From Bacteroidia bacterium (GTDB lineage Bacteria > Bacteroidota > Bacteroidia > NS11-12g > UBA955), in the NCBI GenBank assembly GCA_023228875.1, contig JALOAG010000006.1, forward strand, positions 1 to 64,000: a stretch of 64,000 bases of DNA, in the 5' to 3' direction. Both the position numbers and the translations under genes were made by a program. Positions 55,847 through 64,000 of this stretch are shown here, piece by piece. Each line of letters opens with the position of its first letter. The stretch's first letter is position 1. Below the pieces are notes generated by a model. The model had not been told where the DNA came from. It searched no databases and saw only the letters and a list, made by a program, of their open reading frames with translations.

Positions 55847-55992
55847 TTCTACATAATTATGCCAGCAAAAATATATTTAAAAAACGATAAGTGATTTTTA
55901 CTATGAACTTCAATCACAGCAAGGCAGTCCAATATATTAATCATCTAATATTTCAAATTGCGCTAATGATTATTGAATAAGGATTTTTTTTC

Positions 55993-56000
55993 TATCTTTG
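55993..56000 (+). promoter_or_regulatory. Promoter for the DUF177-rpmF-plsX-fabH cluster
   Basis: TATCTTTG followed by CGCC matches TAnnTTTG, with a TTG 17 bases upstream (55973-55975). It lies 24 bases before the ATG at 56025. Confidence 0.5.
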
Positions 56001-56014
56001 CGCCCTCAAATTTT

Positions 56015-56020
56015 AGGAGG
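56015..56020 (+). promoter_or_regulatory. Shine-Dalgarno-like site AGGAGG
   Basis: A full AGGAGG stands 4 bases before the ATG at 56025. Strong sites like this are uncommon in Bacteroidota, and it decides for the internal start over the TTG at 55998. Confidence 0.5.
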
Positions 56021-56024
56021 TAGT

Positions 56025-56564
56025 ATGGCTGTGAATCTCAAAGACTTTGAAATCGAGTTTGTTAAGTTCAAAGAAGGAGTTCACGAACTTGAATACAAAG
56101 TTAAAGACAACTTTTTCCAACAATTTGAAAATAGTTCTTTAGAATCAGGATACTTTAATGCAACTGTAATTTTTGAAAAGAAGGTTCATTCTCTTCAGTT
56201 TGATATTAAATTGATGGGGAACGTTGAATTATCATGTGATAGATGTTTAACAAAAATCAGCTACCCAATTGAAACTGAATTTAAGCTTCATGTAAAAATC
56301 ACTGAACACATTGGAGAAGATGAAGAAGATTTAACCTACATACTTCCCAGTGAACACAGTTTCAATATTGCATTTTACATTTACGAAATGATAAATCTTG
56401 CCTTGCCAATGAGAAAAACTTGTGAAGATATTGGTGAAAAATGTGACGAGGCAGTGATAGAAAATTTACATAAAATTGCTGTTGACAAAGAGGTGAACGA
56501 AGATTCAAAAGAAAACAACCCTGAATGGGATAAACTTAAAGACATTTTAGACAACTTAAAATAA
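56025..56564 (+). CDS. DUF177 protein (YceD-like)
   Basis: The 179-residue protein has the DUF177 hallmark CDRCLTKISYPIETEFKLHV in its middle, preceded by beta strands and followed by YILPSEHSFNIAFYIYEMIN and RKTCEDIGEKCDEAV. YceD-type proteins are linked to 23S rRNA or L32 maturation, and the gene is next to rpmF as in many bacteria. The internal start is supported by the promoter and ribosome-binding site. Confidence 0.88.
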   Translation: MAVNLKDFEIEFVKFKEGVHELEYKVKDNFFQQFENSSLESGYFNATVIFEKKVHSLQFDIKLMGNVELSCDRCLTKISYPIETEFKLHVKITEHIGEDEEDLTYILPSEHSFNIAFYIYEMINLALPMRKTCEDIGEKCDEAVIENLHKIAVDKEVNEDSKENNPEWDKLKDILDNLK

Positions 56565-56576
56565 ACATATAAAGAG

Positions 56577-56762
56577 ATGGCACATCCAAAGCGAAAAACA
56601 TCAAAGACCAGAAGAGACAAAGGTAGAACTCACCACAATCTTGGCACAAAACCTTTGATTGCAGACCCTGTTACCGGTGATGCAGGCGTTTACCACAGAG
56701 TAAACCTTGAAACCGGTATGTACAAAGGGGTGAAAGTAATGAAAGGTAAGAACGAAGAATAA
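56577..56762 (+). CDS. rpmF: 50S ribosomal protein L32
   Basis: The 61-residue protein starts MAHPKRKTSKTRRDKGRTHH, a clear L32. It has no cysteines, so it is the zinc-free form. It sits 12 bases after DUF177. Confidence 0.97.
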   Translation: MAHPKRKTSKTRRDKGRTHHNLGTKPLIADPVTGDAGVYHRVNLETGMYKGVKVMKGKNEE

Positions 56763-56782
56763 TCATTCTTAGTCATATACTC

Positions 56783-57733
56783 GTGAATACGACTAGAGTA
56801 GGTATCGATGCAATGGGAGGTGATTATGCCCCTCTCGAAGCAATAAAGGCTGTTGTCAATATTGCAAACAGTGAATTAACTAATTCAATTACTCCTGTTT
56901 TGTATGGACACCAAGAGACTCTAAATAAACACCTCGTTGACTTAGAAGCTAATCCGGACAACTTTGAAATCATTCATTGTAATGATGTAATCAAAATGGG
57001 AGAACATCCCACAAAAGCACTTACTCAAAAACGCAACTCAAGTATTGCAGTAGGATTCCAACAACTTGCAGAAGGTAAAATAGATGCCTTCATCGGTGCA
57101 GGCAATACAGGAGCTATGCATGTTGGTGCAATGTTTTCGGTTAAAGCAATCGAAGGGGTTTTGCGACCTACTATTACAACTGTATTACCTAGGCCTGATG
57201 GGTCAGTGGGTATCATGCTAGATGTTGGCGCAAATGCCGACTGCAAACCAGAAGTCTTAAATCAATTTGCAACCTTGGGCTCACTCTTTTATAAAGCAGT
57301 ATATAGTACCAACAATCAAGCTAAGGTTGGATTGCTAAATATTGGGGAAGAAAAAGAAAAAGGTAACATACTTACACAAGCCACCTATCCCCTATTAGAA
57401 GCAAATCAAAGAATTGAGTTTATTGGTAATATTGAGGGTAGAGACTTATTGTCAAACAAAGCAGATGTAATTGTCTGTGATGGCTTTACCGGTAACATCT
57501 TGTTGAAATTTGCAGAAGGCTTATATTACAACTTGGTAAAACGAGGTGTGAATGATGAGTATCTAAACAGGTTTAACTTTAAATATTACGGAGGCACTCC
57601 CATTCTTGGCGTGAACGCTCCGGTGATTATAGGTCATGGAATTTCAAAAGCAGAAACATTTGTCAAATTGATTGAATTAGCAAAAGATGTTGTTGATTCA
57701 AAAATGATTGATAAAATTAAGGCTGCATTCTAA
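56783..57733 (+). CDS. plsX: Phosphate acyltransferase PlsX
   Basis: The 316-residue protein has the signature GIDAMGGDYAPLEAI and later FIGNIEGRDLLS and VIVCDGFTGNILLKFAEG. PlsX makes acyl-phosphate from acyl-ACP for phospholipid synthesis. It uses a GTG start at 56783, 20 bases after rpmF. Confidence 0.96.
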   Translation: MNTTRVGIDAMGGDYAPLEAIKAVVNIANSELTNSITPVLYGHQETLNKHLVDLEANPDNFEIIHCNDVIKMGEHPTKALTQKRNSSIAVGFQQLAEGKIDAFIGAGNTGAMHVGAMFSVKAIEGVLRPTITTVLPRPDGSVGIMLDVGANADCKPEVLNQFATLGSLFYKAVYSTNNQAKVGLLNIGEEKEKGNILTQATYPLLEANQRIEFIGNIEGRDLLSNKADVIVCDGFTGNILLKFAEGLYYNLVKRGVNDEYLNRFNFKYYGGTPILGVNAPVIIGHGISKAETFVKLIELAKDVVDSKMIDKIKAAF

Positions 57734-57782
57734 TTTTTTCTTTTCATTTGCAACATTACATTGATTAAGTAATTAACTATAC

Positions 57783-58781
57783 ATGAGTAGAATAACTGCT
57801 GCGATAACTGCTGTTGGAGGATACGTCCCCAAAGATGTTCTAACTAACAGTGATCTTGAAAAAATGGTGGACACATCAGATGAATGGATTACTACCCGTA
57901 CCGGAATAAAAGAAAGACATATTCTAAAAGAACCTGGCAAAGCAAGTTCTGATATTGCTGTCGAAGCAGTTAATGAATTATTACAAAAAAGAGGAATATC
58001 TGCAAAAGAGATTGAATTGGTCATATTTGCCACTGTTACTGGGGACTTGATTTTCCCCGCTTCTGCAAATATTTTATGTGATAAAATTGGTGCTTCAAAC
58101 GCTTGGGGATTTGATTTGGGTGCTGCGTGTTCAGGTTTTCTTTATGCACTCCAAACCGGTGCGCAGTTTATTCAAAGTGGTGTACATAAAAAAGTTGTGG
58201 TGGTAGGAGTAGATAAAATGTCTGCCATCATTGACTATCAAGACAGAAATACCTGTATTATTTTTGGCGATGGAGGTGGTGCTGTTTTATTAGAACCTAA
58301 CACAGAAGGTTTTGGAGTGCAAGATGCAATATTAAAATCTGATGGTTCCGGTAGAGAGTATCTCTTTCAGAAATCAGGTGGCTCACTTCGCCCGCCAACA
58401 ATTGAGACCGTTACAAATCGAGAACACTTTGTTTATCAAGAAGGAAAAACTGTTTTCAAATTTGCTGTAACTAATATGGCAGACGTTTCAAAAAAGATTA
58501 TGGAGCAAAATAATCTTACTTCAAACGATGTAAATTGGCTATTGGCGCATCAAGCTAACAAAAGAATTATTGACTACACTGCCGAAACAATGGGATTGCC
58601 ATCAGAGAAGGTATTAATGAATATTCAGCGTTACGGAAACACAACCAGTGGTACTATTCCACTGCTTTTTAAAGATTATGAACATAAATTTAAGAAAGGA
58701 GACAACCTGATTTTAGCCACTTTTGGAGGTGGTTTTACTTGGGGTTCTATTTATCTTAAATGGGCTTACGACCCTAAATAA
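57783..58781 (+). CDS. fabH: Beta-ketoacyl-ACP synthase III
   Basis: The 332-residue protein has the active-site triad Cys116 (AACSGFLYAL), His256 (AHQANKRI) and Asn286 (GNTTSG). FabH starts fatty-acid synthesis by joining acetyl-CoA or a branched acyl-CoA to malonyl-ACP. It lies 49 bases after plsX in a common conserved order. Confidence 0.97.
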   Translation: MSRITAAITAVGGYVPKDVLTNSDLEKMVDTSDEWITTRTGIKERHILKEPGKASSDIAVEAVNELLQKRGISAKEIELVIFATVTGDLIFPASANILCDKIGASNAWGFDLGAACSGFLYALQTGAQFIQSGVHKKVVVVGVDKMSAIIDYQDRNTCIIFGDGGGAVLLEPNTEGFGVQDAILKSDGSGREYLFQKSGGSLRPPTIETVTNREHFVYQEGKTVFKFAVTNMADVSKKIMEQNNLTSNDVNWLLAHQANKRIIDYTAETMGLPSEKVLMNIQRYGNTTSGTIPLLFKDYEHKFKKGDNLILATFGGGFTWGSIYLKWAYDPK

Positions 58782-58837
58782 TTTTTTTTGACTAAAAGCA
58801 ATTTAAATTACATTTGAACCAATATAAAAAAGAATAT

Positions 58838-59323
58838 ATGGACTTAAAAGACATTCAGAGTTTAATCAAGTTTGTTGCTGTTCAATCAGTTGATGAAGTT
58901 GAAATTGAAAAGAAAGATTTTAAAATTACGATTAAGAAAAACGCACCTGTGCAAATTACTTCTGCACAACCGCAGATAATACAAACTACTGTACCGGCTG
59001 CACAACTTCCTGCTGCACCTGCTGCTACACAACCCAAACCCGTTACTGAGGCTGCTGCACCTTCAACTTCACCAACTGCATCAAACCTTATTACCATTAA
59101 GTCTCCTATGATTGGAACATTTTATCGTTCTTCCAAACCGGAAAACCCTTCTTTTGTTAATGTAGGTGATGAAATAAAGCCAGGCAAAGTACTTTGTATT
59201 ATTGAAGCGATGAAACTTTTCAACGAAATTGAATCAGAGGTGAGCGGTAAAATCGTTAAGATTTTAGTTGAAAACAACACTCCTGTTGAATACGATCAAC
59301 CTCTGTTCCTTGTTGAGCCTTAA
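58838..59323 (+). CDS. accB: Biotin carboxyl carrier protein of acetyl-CoA carboxylase
   Basis: The 161-residue protein ends in a biotinyl domain with the signature EAMKLFNEIES; the biotin-carrying residue is Lys126. Residues about 45-80 are an Ala/Pro/Thr-rich linker. AccB carries CO2 from the biotin carboxylase to the carboxyltransferase. The ATG at 58838 is used over a TTG at 58814. Confidence 0.96.
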   Translation: MDLKDIQSLIKFVAVQSVDEVEIEKKDFKITIKKNAPVQITSAQPQIIQTTVPAAQLPAAPAATQPKPVTEAAAPSTSPTASNLITIKSPMIGTFYRSSKPENPSFVNVGDEIKPGKVLCIIEAMKLFNEIESEVSGKIVKILVENNTPVEYDQPLFLVEP

Positions 59324-59351
59324 ACTATTGTTGAACTAATTTATTTCAATT

Positions 59352-60689
59352 GTGTTTAAGAAAATATTAATTGCTAACCGTGGCGAAATCGCACTACGAA
59401 TAATCAGGACCTGCAAAGAGATGGGAATACCCACTGTTGCTGTGTATTCTACTGCTGACAAAGATAGTTTACATATTAGATTTGCTGATGAAGCTGTGTG
59501 TATTGGACCTGCTCCAAGTGTCGCCTCCTATTTAAACATGGCAAATATTATTGCTGCTGCAGAAATTACCGGAGCTGATGCCATCCATCCTGGATACGGT
59601 TTCTTGAGTGAAAACGCCAAGTTCAGTGCTATTTGCAGAGATAATGGTATAAAATTTATCGGAGCGACTCCTGAACAAATCATGGCAATGGGTGATAAAT
59701 CTAATGCTAAAGCTACGATGAAAAAAGCCGGAGTTCCTACCATTCCTGGTTCAGATGGTTTAATTGAAGATGTTGAGGAAGCTAAAAAGTTGGCAGCTAA
59801 AATTGGCTATCCGGTTATCATAAAAGCAACTGCCGGTGGTGGTGGTAGAGGAATGAGAGAAATATGGAAGGAAGAAGATTTCGAAAGACATTGGGAAGCC
59901 GCAAAATCTGAAGCTGGTTCTGCATTTGGTAATGATGGAATTTATCTCGAAAAATTTATTGAAGAGCCACACCATATTGAAGTCCAAATTGCAGGTGACC
60001 AATATGGCAAAGTATGTCACTTATCAGAGCGTGATTGTTCAATCCAAAGAAGACATCAGAAATTGATTGAAGAGACTCCTTCGCCTTTTATTGACGAGGA
60101 TTTGCGTAAAAAAATGGGAGAAGCTGCCAAAGCAGCTGCTCAAATAATTAACTATGAAGGAGTTGGAACCATTGAATTCTTGGTAGATAAACATAAAAAC
60201 TTCTATTTTATGGAAATGAATACTCGTATTCAAGTTGAACATGCCATTACAGAAGAAGTGATTGACAGGGATTTAATTAAAGAACAAATAAAAATTGCTG
60301 CCGGTGATCCTATTACAGGGAAGGATTATTATCCAACTAAACACAGTATGGAATGTCGTATTAATGCTGAAGACCCTTATAACAACTTTAGACCTAATCC
60401 CGGTAAAATTGAAACCTTACACAAACCGGGTGGACATGGCGTGAGAGTTGATACCCATATATATGCAGGTTATACAATTCCACCAAATTATGACTCTATG
60501 ATTGCTAAACTTATTGTTACTGCGCAATCTCGTCAAGAGGTAATTCTGAAAATGGAACGCGCATTGAGTGAATTTGTTATTGAAGGTGTACAAACAACCA
60601 TCCCTCTTCACATGCAGATTCTGAAAGATAAAAATTTTATAAACGGTAATTTTACTACCGCTTTTATGAATGACTTTCAGATAAAGTAA
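59352..60689 (+). CDS. accC: Acetyl-CoA carboxylase biotin carboxylase subunit
   Basis: The 445-residue ATP-grasp enzyme has KILIANRGEIALRIIRTCKE at the N-terminus, IKATAGGGGRGMR (ATP loop) and EMNTRIQVEHAITEE. It carboxylates biotin on AccB. It starts with GTG at 59352 and lies 28 bases after accB. Confidence 0.97.
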   Translation: MFKKILIANRGEIALRIIRTCKEMGIPTVAVYSTADKDSLHIRFADEAVCIGPAPSVASYLNMANIIAAAEITGADAIHPGYGFLSENAKFSAICRDNGIKFIGATPEQIMAMGDKSNAKATMKKAGVPTIPGSDGLIEDVEEAKKLAAKIGYPVIIKATAGGGGRGMREIWKEEDFERHWEAAKSEAGSAFGNDGIYLEKFIEEPHHIEVQIAGDQYGKVCHLSERDCSIQRRHQKLIEETPSPFIDEDLRKKMGEAAKAAAQIINYEGVGTIEFLVDKHKNFYFMEMNTRIQVEHAITEEVIDRDLIKEQIKIAAGDPITGKDYYPTKHSMECRINAEDPYNNFRPNPGKIETLHKPGGHGVRVDTHIYAGYTIPPNYDSMIAKLIVTAQSRQEVILKMERALSEFVIEGVQTTIPLHMQILKDKNFINGNFTTAFMNDFQIK

Positions 60690-60707
60690 CCTAAATACAA
60701 CCTTGTT

Positions 60708-60743
60708 AAAAACACAAATCCAACAATGGGTTTGTGTTTTTTT
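60708..60743. terminator. Terminator after accC
   Basis: ACACAAA and TTTGTGT arms within AAAAACACAAATCC (60708-60721) and GGGTTTGTGTTTTTTT (60728-60743) give a hairpin with a strong T run on the plus strand. Confidence 0.8.
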
Positions 60744-60769
60744 ATTCTAAGGAATGTGGTCGTATTCTT

Positions 60770-60777
60770 TACTTTTG
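60770..60777 (+). promoter_or_regulatory. -7 box for tilS
   Basis: TACTTTTG followed by CAGC matches TAnnTTTG, 8 bases before the ATG at 60786. It lies inside the longer frame that opens at 60726 and supports the internal start. Confidence 0.5.
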
Positions 60778-60785
60778 CAGCAAGC

Positions 60786-62099
60786 ATGCTTGACCAATTT
60801 AAGCAAGAACTTTCAAAACTGAATATACACCCATCAAATTCATTGGGTGTTGCCATTAGTGGAGGTATTGACTCTATTGTATTACTACATTTATTATTAA
60901 AATCAGGATTCCAAAAAATTTTACTGCTGCATGTAAATTATGGACTTAGAAATGAAGAGAGCAATGAAGATGAAAAATTTGTGGCGAACTTAGCCAAGGA
61001 TAACAATATTAACATTGAAATTCTTAATGCTAAAAATCAAATCACAAGTAAGACCGGAATTCAAGAAAAGGCACGCGAAATAAGATATCAATGGTTTAAC
61101 ATATTCATTAAAAATGGCAAAATTGACTTCATCTTGACGGCTCATCAACAAGATGACTTTGCAGAAACTGTTCTTCTTAATCTTTTCAGAAAAACAGGTA
61201 TCAAAGGATTAACAGGGATTCATCAACAAACAATCCTATTGCGTCCTCTCCTCTCCTTCTCAAGAAATGAAATCGAACATTATGCATTGAAACACAATCT
61301 AAAATGGCGCACGGACAGTAGCAACCTTAAATCTGATTATGCACGAAACTTTATACGTAATGAAATCATTCCTAATGCACAACTGAAGTTCCCCAATATT
61401 ATTCAAAACGTTTCTGAAACAGCACAACAGTTAGGACAAGAACATGAACTACTTAAAGAACTGATTGAAAAACAGTCGAATGATTTGATAATTAAGAAGA
61501 ATCAACATATCTCAATCTTTTCCTTAACTAAAATAAGACTCTATTCGCAAGCTGCACTTCTCCTGCACTATTTATTATCAGATTATGGGTTCAATTATGT
61601 TCAAACGGAAGAAATGCTTCTGAGTAGCATTCAATCTGAATCTGGCAAAAAATGGGAAAGTAAATTATATAATGCTTGTACAAGCCACGATAACTTGTGG
61701 GTTCTTAATAAATCACTACCTGTATCAGGATTAAGCAAGAAATGGCACATTGGTGATTCTATAGAAGAAGATTTTGTTGTTTTTAGTGTTAGTACAAAGA
61801 ATCAAATTAACGAAGAAAATACTTTGTTTTTAGATTCATCGTATCATGGGAAAGAAATTGAAATGCGCTTTTGGAAATTAGGTGATAAGATTCTTATATC
61901 ACAACAGAAACAATCAAAAAAACTCAGTGATTTATTCACTGAAAATAAAATTCCAATTTTGCTTAGAGAGCTGATTCCAGTATTTCTGATAGATAACCAA
62001 ATTGTTTGGGTTGCAGGAGTACGCGTTTCCTCATTGCTGAATAACCAACAAGTTCCACACACTAACTTATTCATTAGTGTGAAAGCATTATTATTGTAG
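60786..62099 (+). CDS. tilS: tRNA(Ile)-lysidine synthase
   Basis: The 437-residue protein has the PP-loop SGGIDS at residues 25-30, the family segment LTAHQQDDFAETVLLNLFRK and the C-terminal TilS domain (IEMRFWKLGDKI, then SDLFTENKIPILLRELIPVF). It makes lysidine at C34 of the tRNA-Ile that reads AUA. The internal start is supported by the promoter box. Confidence 0.94.
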   Translation: MLDQFKQELSKLNIHPSNSLGVAISGGIDSIVLLHLLLKSGFQKILLLHVNYGLRNEESNEDEKFVANLAKDNNINIEILNAKNQITSKTGIQEKAREIRYQWFNIFIKNGKIDFILTAHQQDDFAETVLLNLFRKTGIKGLTGIHQQTILLRPLLSFSRNEIEHYALKHNLKWRTDSSNLKSDYARNFIRNEIIPNAQLKFPNIIQNVSETAQQLGQEHELLKELIEKQSNDLIIKKNQHISIFSLTKIRLYSQAALLLHYLLSDYGFNYVQTEEMLLSSIQSESGKKWESKLYNACTSHDNLWVLNKSLPVSGLSKKWHIGDSIEEDFVVFSVSTKNQINEENTLFLDSSYHGKEIEMRFWKLGDKILISQQKQSKKLSDLFTENKIPILLRELIPVFLIDNQIVWVAGVRVSSLLNNQQVPHTNLFISVKALLL

Positions 62100-62115
62100 C
62101 TGTAAATTAAAAACA

Positions 62116-64000
62116 ATGAGAAAAATATTATTACTAAACCTTTTTTTGGGTCTATCAGCATATATCTATGCCGGTTGCCCATTAGTAAATGTGAGTTTAA
62201 AAGACCGTATCAATGAAAATGAGATTGTTGTTGAAGCAAGCGTGCTTGCTAAGTTCTCATACAAGAATCAATCAGGCGATTTCATCTATACTGCCCATAA
62301 ATTACAAGTACACAGTTATTTCAAAGGGAGTTTAAATCTTGAATACATTACTCTATTAACCGAAGGCGGTGTTGTTGGGACTGAGGCATTAGGAGTAAAT
62401 CCAAACTTAGAAACTCAGGTTGGCGAAAGCGGTCTGTTTTTTTTAACAAAAAACATTAGTTGGGATGCACCTGATGGCGAAATATTAACATTCTATTCCA
62501 AAACAGGTCCATTGGGCTTTGTTTTGTTTGATAGAGTAAATAATAAAGCCTTTGATGCATTGAACCAATGGGGTAATATTCGCACCGAATTTATTCCCTT
62601 AATTAAAAGCTTAACTGCTCAAGAAATTAAGATTTCACAACCATTTGAACCTACTTTTAGAGGCAGACGAGTAACGCCCACTATCACAAATTTCACTCCT
62701 TCAACAATTGCAGCAGGTTCCGGTCAAGTGTTAACAATCACAGGCACCGGATTTGGAGCTACAAGAGGTGCTGGATTTGTATATTTCCCCGATGCAAATT
62801 CCGGAGGAAGCGGTTATATTACTCCTAATCAGGCAGATTATGTTTCTTGGACAGATACAGAAATTAAAGTGAAGGTATTAACAAGAGCAGGTACAGGAAA
62901 ATTCAAGGTGTTTAACAGCACAGGAGACAATGTTACATCTGCAACCAATCTCACAATTCCATGGGCGCATCTCAATATTTCATATTATGACCCAGGTAAT
63001 GGGATTCCTGATACAACCGCATTTGGGACCCAACATATTGACGAAAATGGAAATGGCGGGATAACTTGGATATGGGATAGTGCTTTTGCAGTTAATGCAC
63101 CTGCGGTGAGTTCATTTATAAGAGCCATCGAATCTTGGCGTTGTAACACCCTCATCAATTGGGATACTGCCGGCACTCTCAATAACGATACAATGAAAAA
63201 TGACAATAAGAACATGGTATTCTTTGACAAAGGCTGGATGGGATCTTCTACTTTAGGGGTATGCTACTCTTGGTATAGCGGTTGTTACATCATGGGTGGA
63301 ATGAATTGGTATGTGGCAGGGTTAGATATTGTATTCAAAAAGACTGTAAATTGGGAATATGGACCCAATGCTCCTGCCGGAGGCAAGACTGATTTTGAGT
63401 CAGTTGCATTACATGAACTTGGGCATGGACATCAATTAGGACACGTAATTAATACAAACAATGTCATGCACTATGCAATAGGACCAAACACCAGTAGAAG
63501 AGTATTACAAACCAACGATACTGCATGTGGTAATTTTGTTATGCAAAAAAGTACATCTGCTGTTTGTTCAAGACCTGTAATGAAACTTATTTCTCAGGGT
63601 TCATGTATATTTGTTCCTCTTGCTGCAGATTTTACTATTGACAAATCGAATGTTTGTACACAAGACACGGTTGTATTCACTGACTTATCACAAGGAAATA
63701 TTATTTCTTGGAATTGGAACTTTGGTTTAGGAGCCACTCCTGCTACTGCTACCGGTGAAGGTCCTCACAAAGTAATTTATACAATCGGTGGCAATAAAAA
63801 AGTGAATTTGACAATTAACTCCGGAAGTTCTTCTGATTTTAAAGAATACAATTCTATGATTTCTGTCAAATCAACGGCTCAACCAATTGCAAATTTTAAC
63901 TCTAATTTTGTTGCTGGATGTGAAATTGCATTCTCTGTCCCCAATCCTCTTGGCACAACAACTTATACATGGGATTTTGATGGACAAGGAACAGCAACCG
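62116..64000 (+). CDS. Large secreted metzincin protease with TIG and PKD domains, 5' part (runs off the right edge)
   Basis: The frame is open from the ATG at 62116 to the end, about 628 residues. It has a signal peptide (KILLLNLFLGLSAYIYAG), an N-terminal region of about 185 residues with no clear domain, an IPT/TIG domain (about 186-279, TPTITNFTPSTIAAGSGQVL then GTGFGATRG), then a metalloprotease domain and at least two PKD-like repeats from about residue 504. The zinc site is HELGHGHQLGH from His433, followed by NNVMHYA as the Met-turn. The family consensus is HExxHxxGxxH; here the Gly position is Gln. A T9SS tail may follow but is out of view. Confidence 0.85.
   Translation, partial: MRKILLLNLFLGLSAYIYAGCPLVNVSLKDRINENEIVVEASVLAKFSYKNQSGDFIYTAHKLQVHSYFKGSLNLEYITLLTEGGVVGTEALGVNPNLETQVGESGLFFLTKNISWDAPDGEILTFYSKTGPLGFVLFDRVNNKAFDALNQWGNIRTEFIPLIKSLTAQEIKISQPFEPTFRGRRVTPTITNFTPSTIAAGSGQVLTITGTGFGATRGAGFVYFPDANSGGSGYITPNQADYVSWTDTEIKVKVLTRAGTGKFKVFNSTGDNVTSATNLTIPWAHLNISYYDPGNGIPDTTAFGTQHIDENGNGGITWIWDSAFAVNAPAVSSFIRAIESWRCNTLINWDTAGTLNNDTMKNDNKNMVFFDKGWMGSSTLGVCYSWYSGCYIMGGMNWYVAGLDIVFKKTVNWEYGPNAPAGGKTDFESVALHELGHGHQLGHVINTNNVMHYAIGPNTSRRVLQTNDTACGNFVMQKSTSAVCSRPVMKLISQGSCIFVPLAADFTIDKSNVCTQDTVVFTDLSQGNIISWNWNFGLGATPATATGEGPHKVIYTIGGNKKVNLTINSGSSSDFKEYNSMISVKSTAQPIANFNSNFVAGCEIAFSVPNPLGTTTYTWDFDGQGTAT

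Noticed and set aside
1..64000. CRISPR array, prophage, insertion sequence or rRNA operon
   Set aside because: I saw no regularly spaced direct repeats, transposase, phage structural genes or rRNA sequence in the window.

Overview
This window is a stretch of a low-GC Bacteroidota chromosome. Three things point there. A porP/sprF-like gene is followed by gldK-gldL-gldM-gldN, the core of the type IX secretion system (T9SS), and two complete genes carry T9SS C-terminal sorting domains. Many genes start just downstream of the Bacteroidota -7 promoter box TAnnTTTG. The cell-envelope gene set (MltG, DUF1343/NamZ-like hydrolase, beta-barrel proteins with short N-terminal signal peptides) also fits. 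Nothing in the window fixes a genus. Most of it is ordinary core genome, densely packed, with no prophage, insertion sequence or CRISPR array that I can see.

Layout. 1-1504: the 5' part of a large secreted protein gene. 1661-9811: an S1 RNA-binding protein, then a minus-strand group with a double-length D-Ala-D-Ala ligase, a PASTA protein and a T9SS-exported protein, then hemerythrin and MltG. 9882-13951: dapB, an outer-membrane protein and a secreted M1 aminopeptidase. 13952-17050: an accessory patch with a small exported protein, a GNAT pseudogene, a VOC protein, a doubly broken BamE/OmlA-like pseudogene, a NERD nuclease-like protein, two similar boundary repeats and a tRNA-Cys. 17051-25751: an SDR enzyme, a structured intergenic segment that may be a small RNA, recA, an outer-membrane protein, a desaturase, queE-folD, an S9 peptidase and tRNA-His. 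25888-31491: an EamA transporter, thiolase-truA-ABC exporter in overlapping order, and a barrel-like protein. 31495-38082: rho diverging from the rbfA-methyltransferase-permease-L,D-transpeptidase-pth operon, then ftcD. 38148-43932: the T9SS core. 44047-46652: serS, a Kazal-domain secreted protein and an MBL hydrolase. 46742-55846: a TPR protein, argS, a glycosyltransferase, a NamZ-like protein, a second FtsX-type permease and a SMUG2-like glycosylase. 56025-60689: the DUF177-rpmF-plsX-fabH-accB-accC lipid cluster. 60786-64000: tilS and the start of a large metzincin protease gene.

How the genes fit together. GldK/L/M/N and the PorP/SprF-like protein form the machine that could export the T9SS-tagged proteins seen here (2578-4557 and 44889-45380) and possibly the two edge proteins, whose C-termini are outside the window. 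Peptidoglycan handling is well represented (double Ddl, PASTA protein, MltG, L,D-transpeptidase, NamZ-like protein, DapB for diaminopimelate). Fatty-acid synthesis is covered from malonyl-CoA formation (AccB, AccC) through initiation (FabH) to phospholipid entry (PlsX).

Most worth a second look: the tandem Ddl fusion, whose two halves have lost different conserved residues; the possible small RNA between the SDR gene and recA; the cassette-like patch with decaying small genes; and the Kazal-type inhibitor carrying a T9SS tail. I did not find an unmistakable new defence or mobile system.
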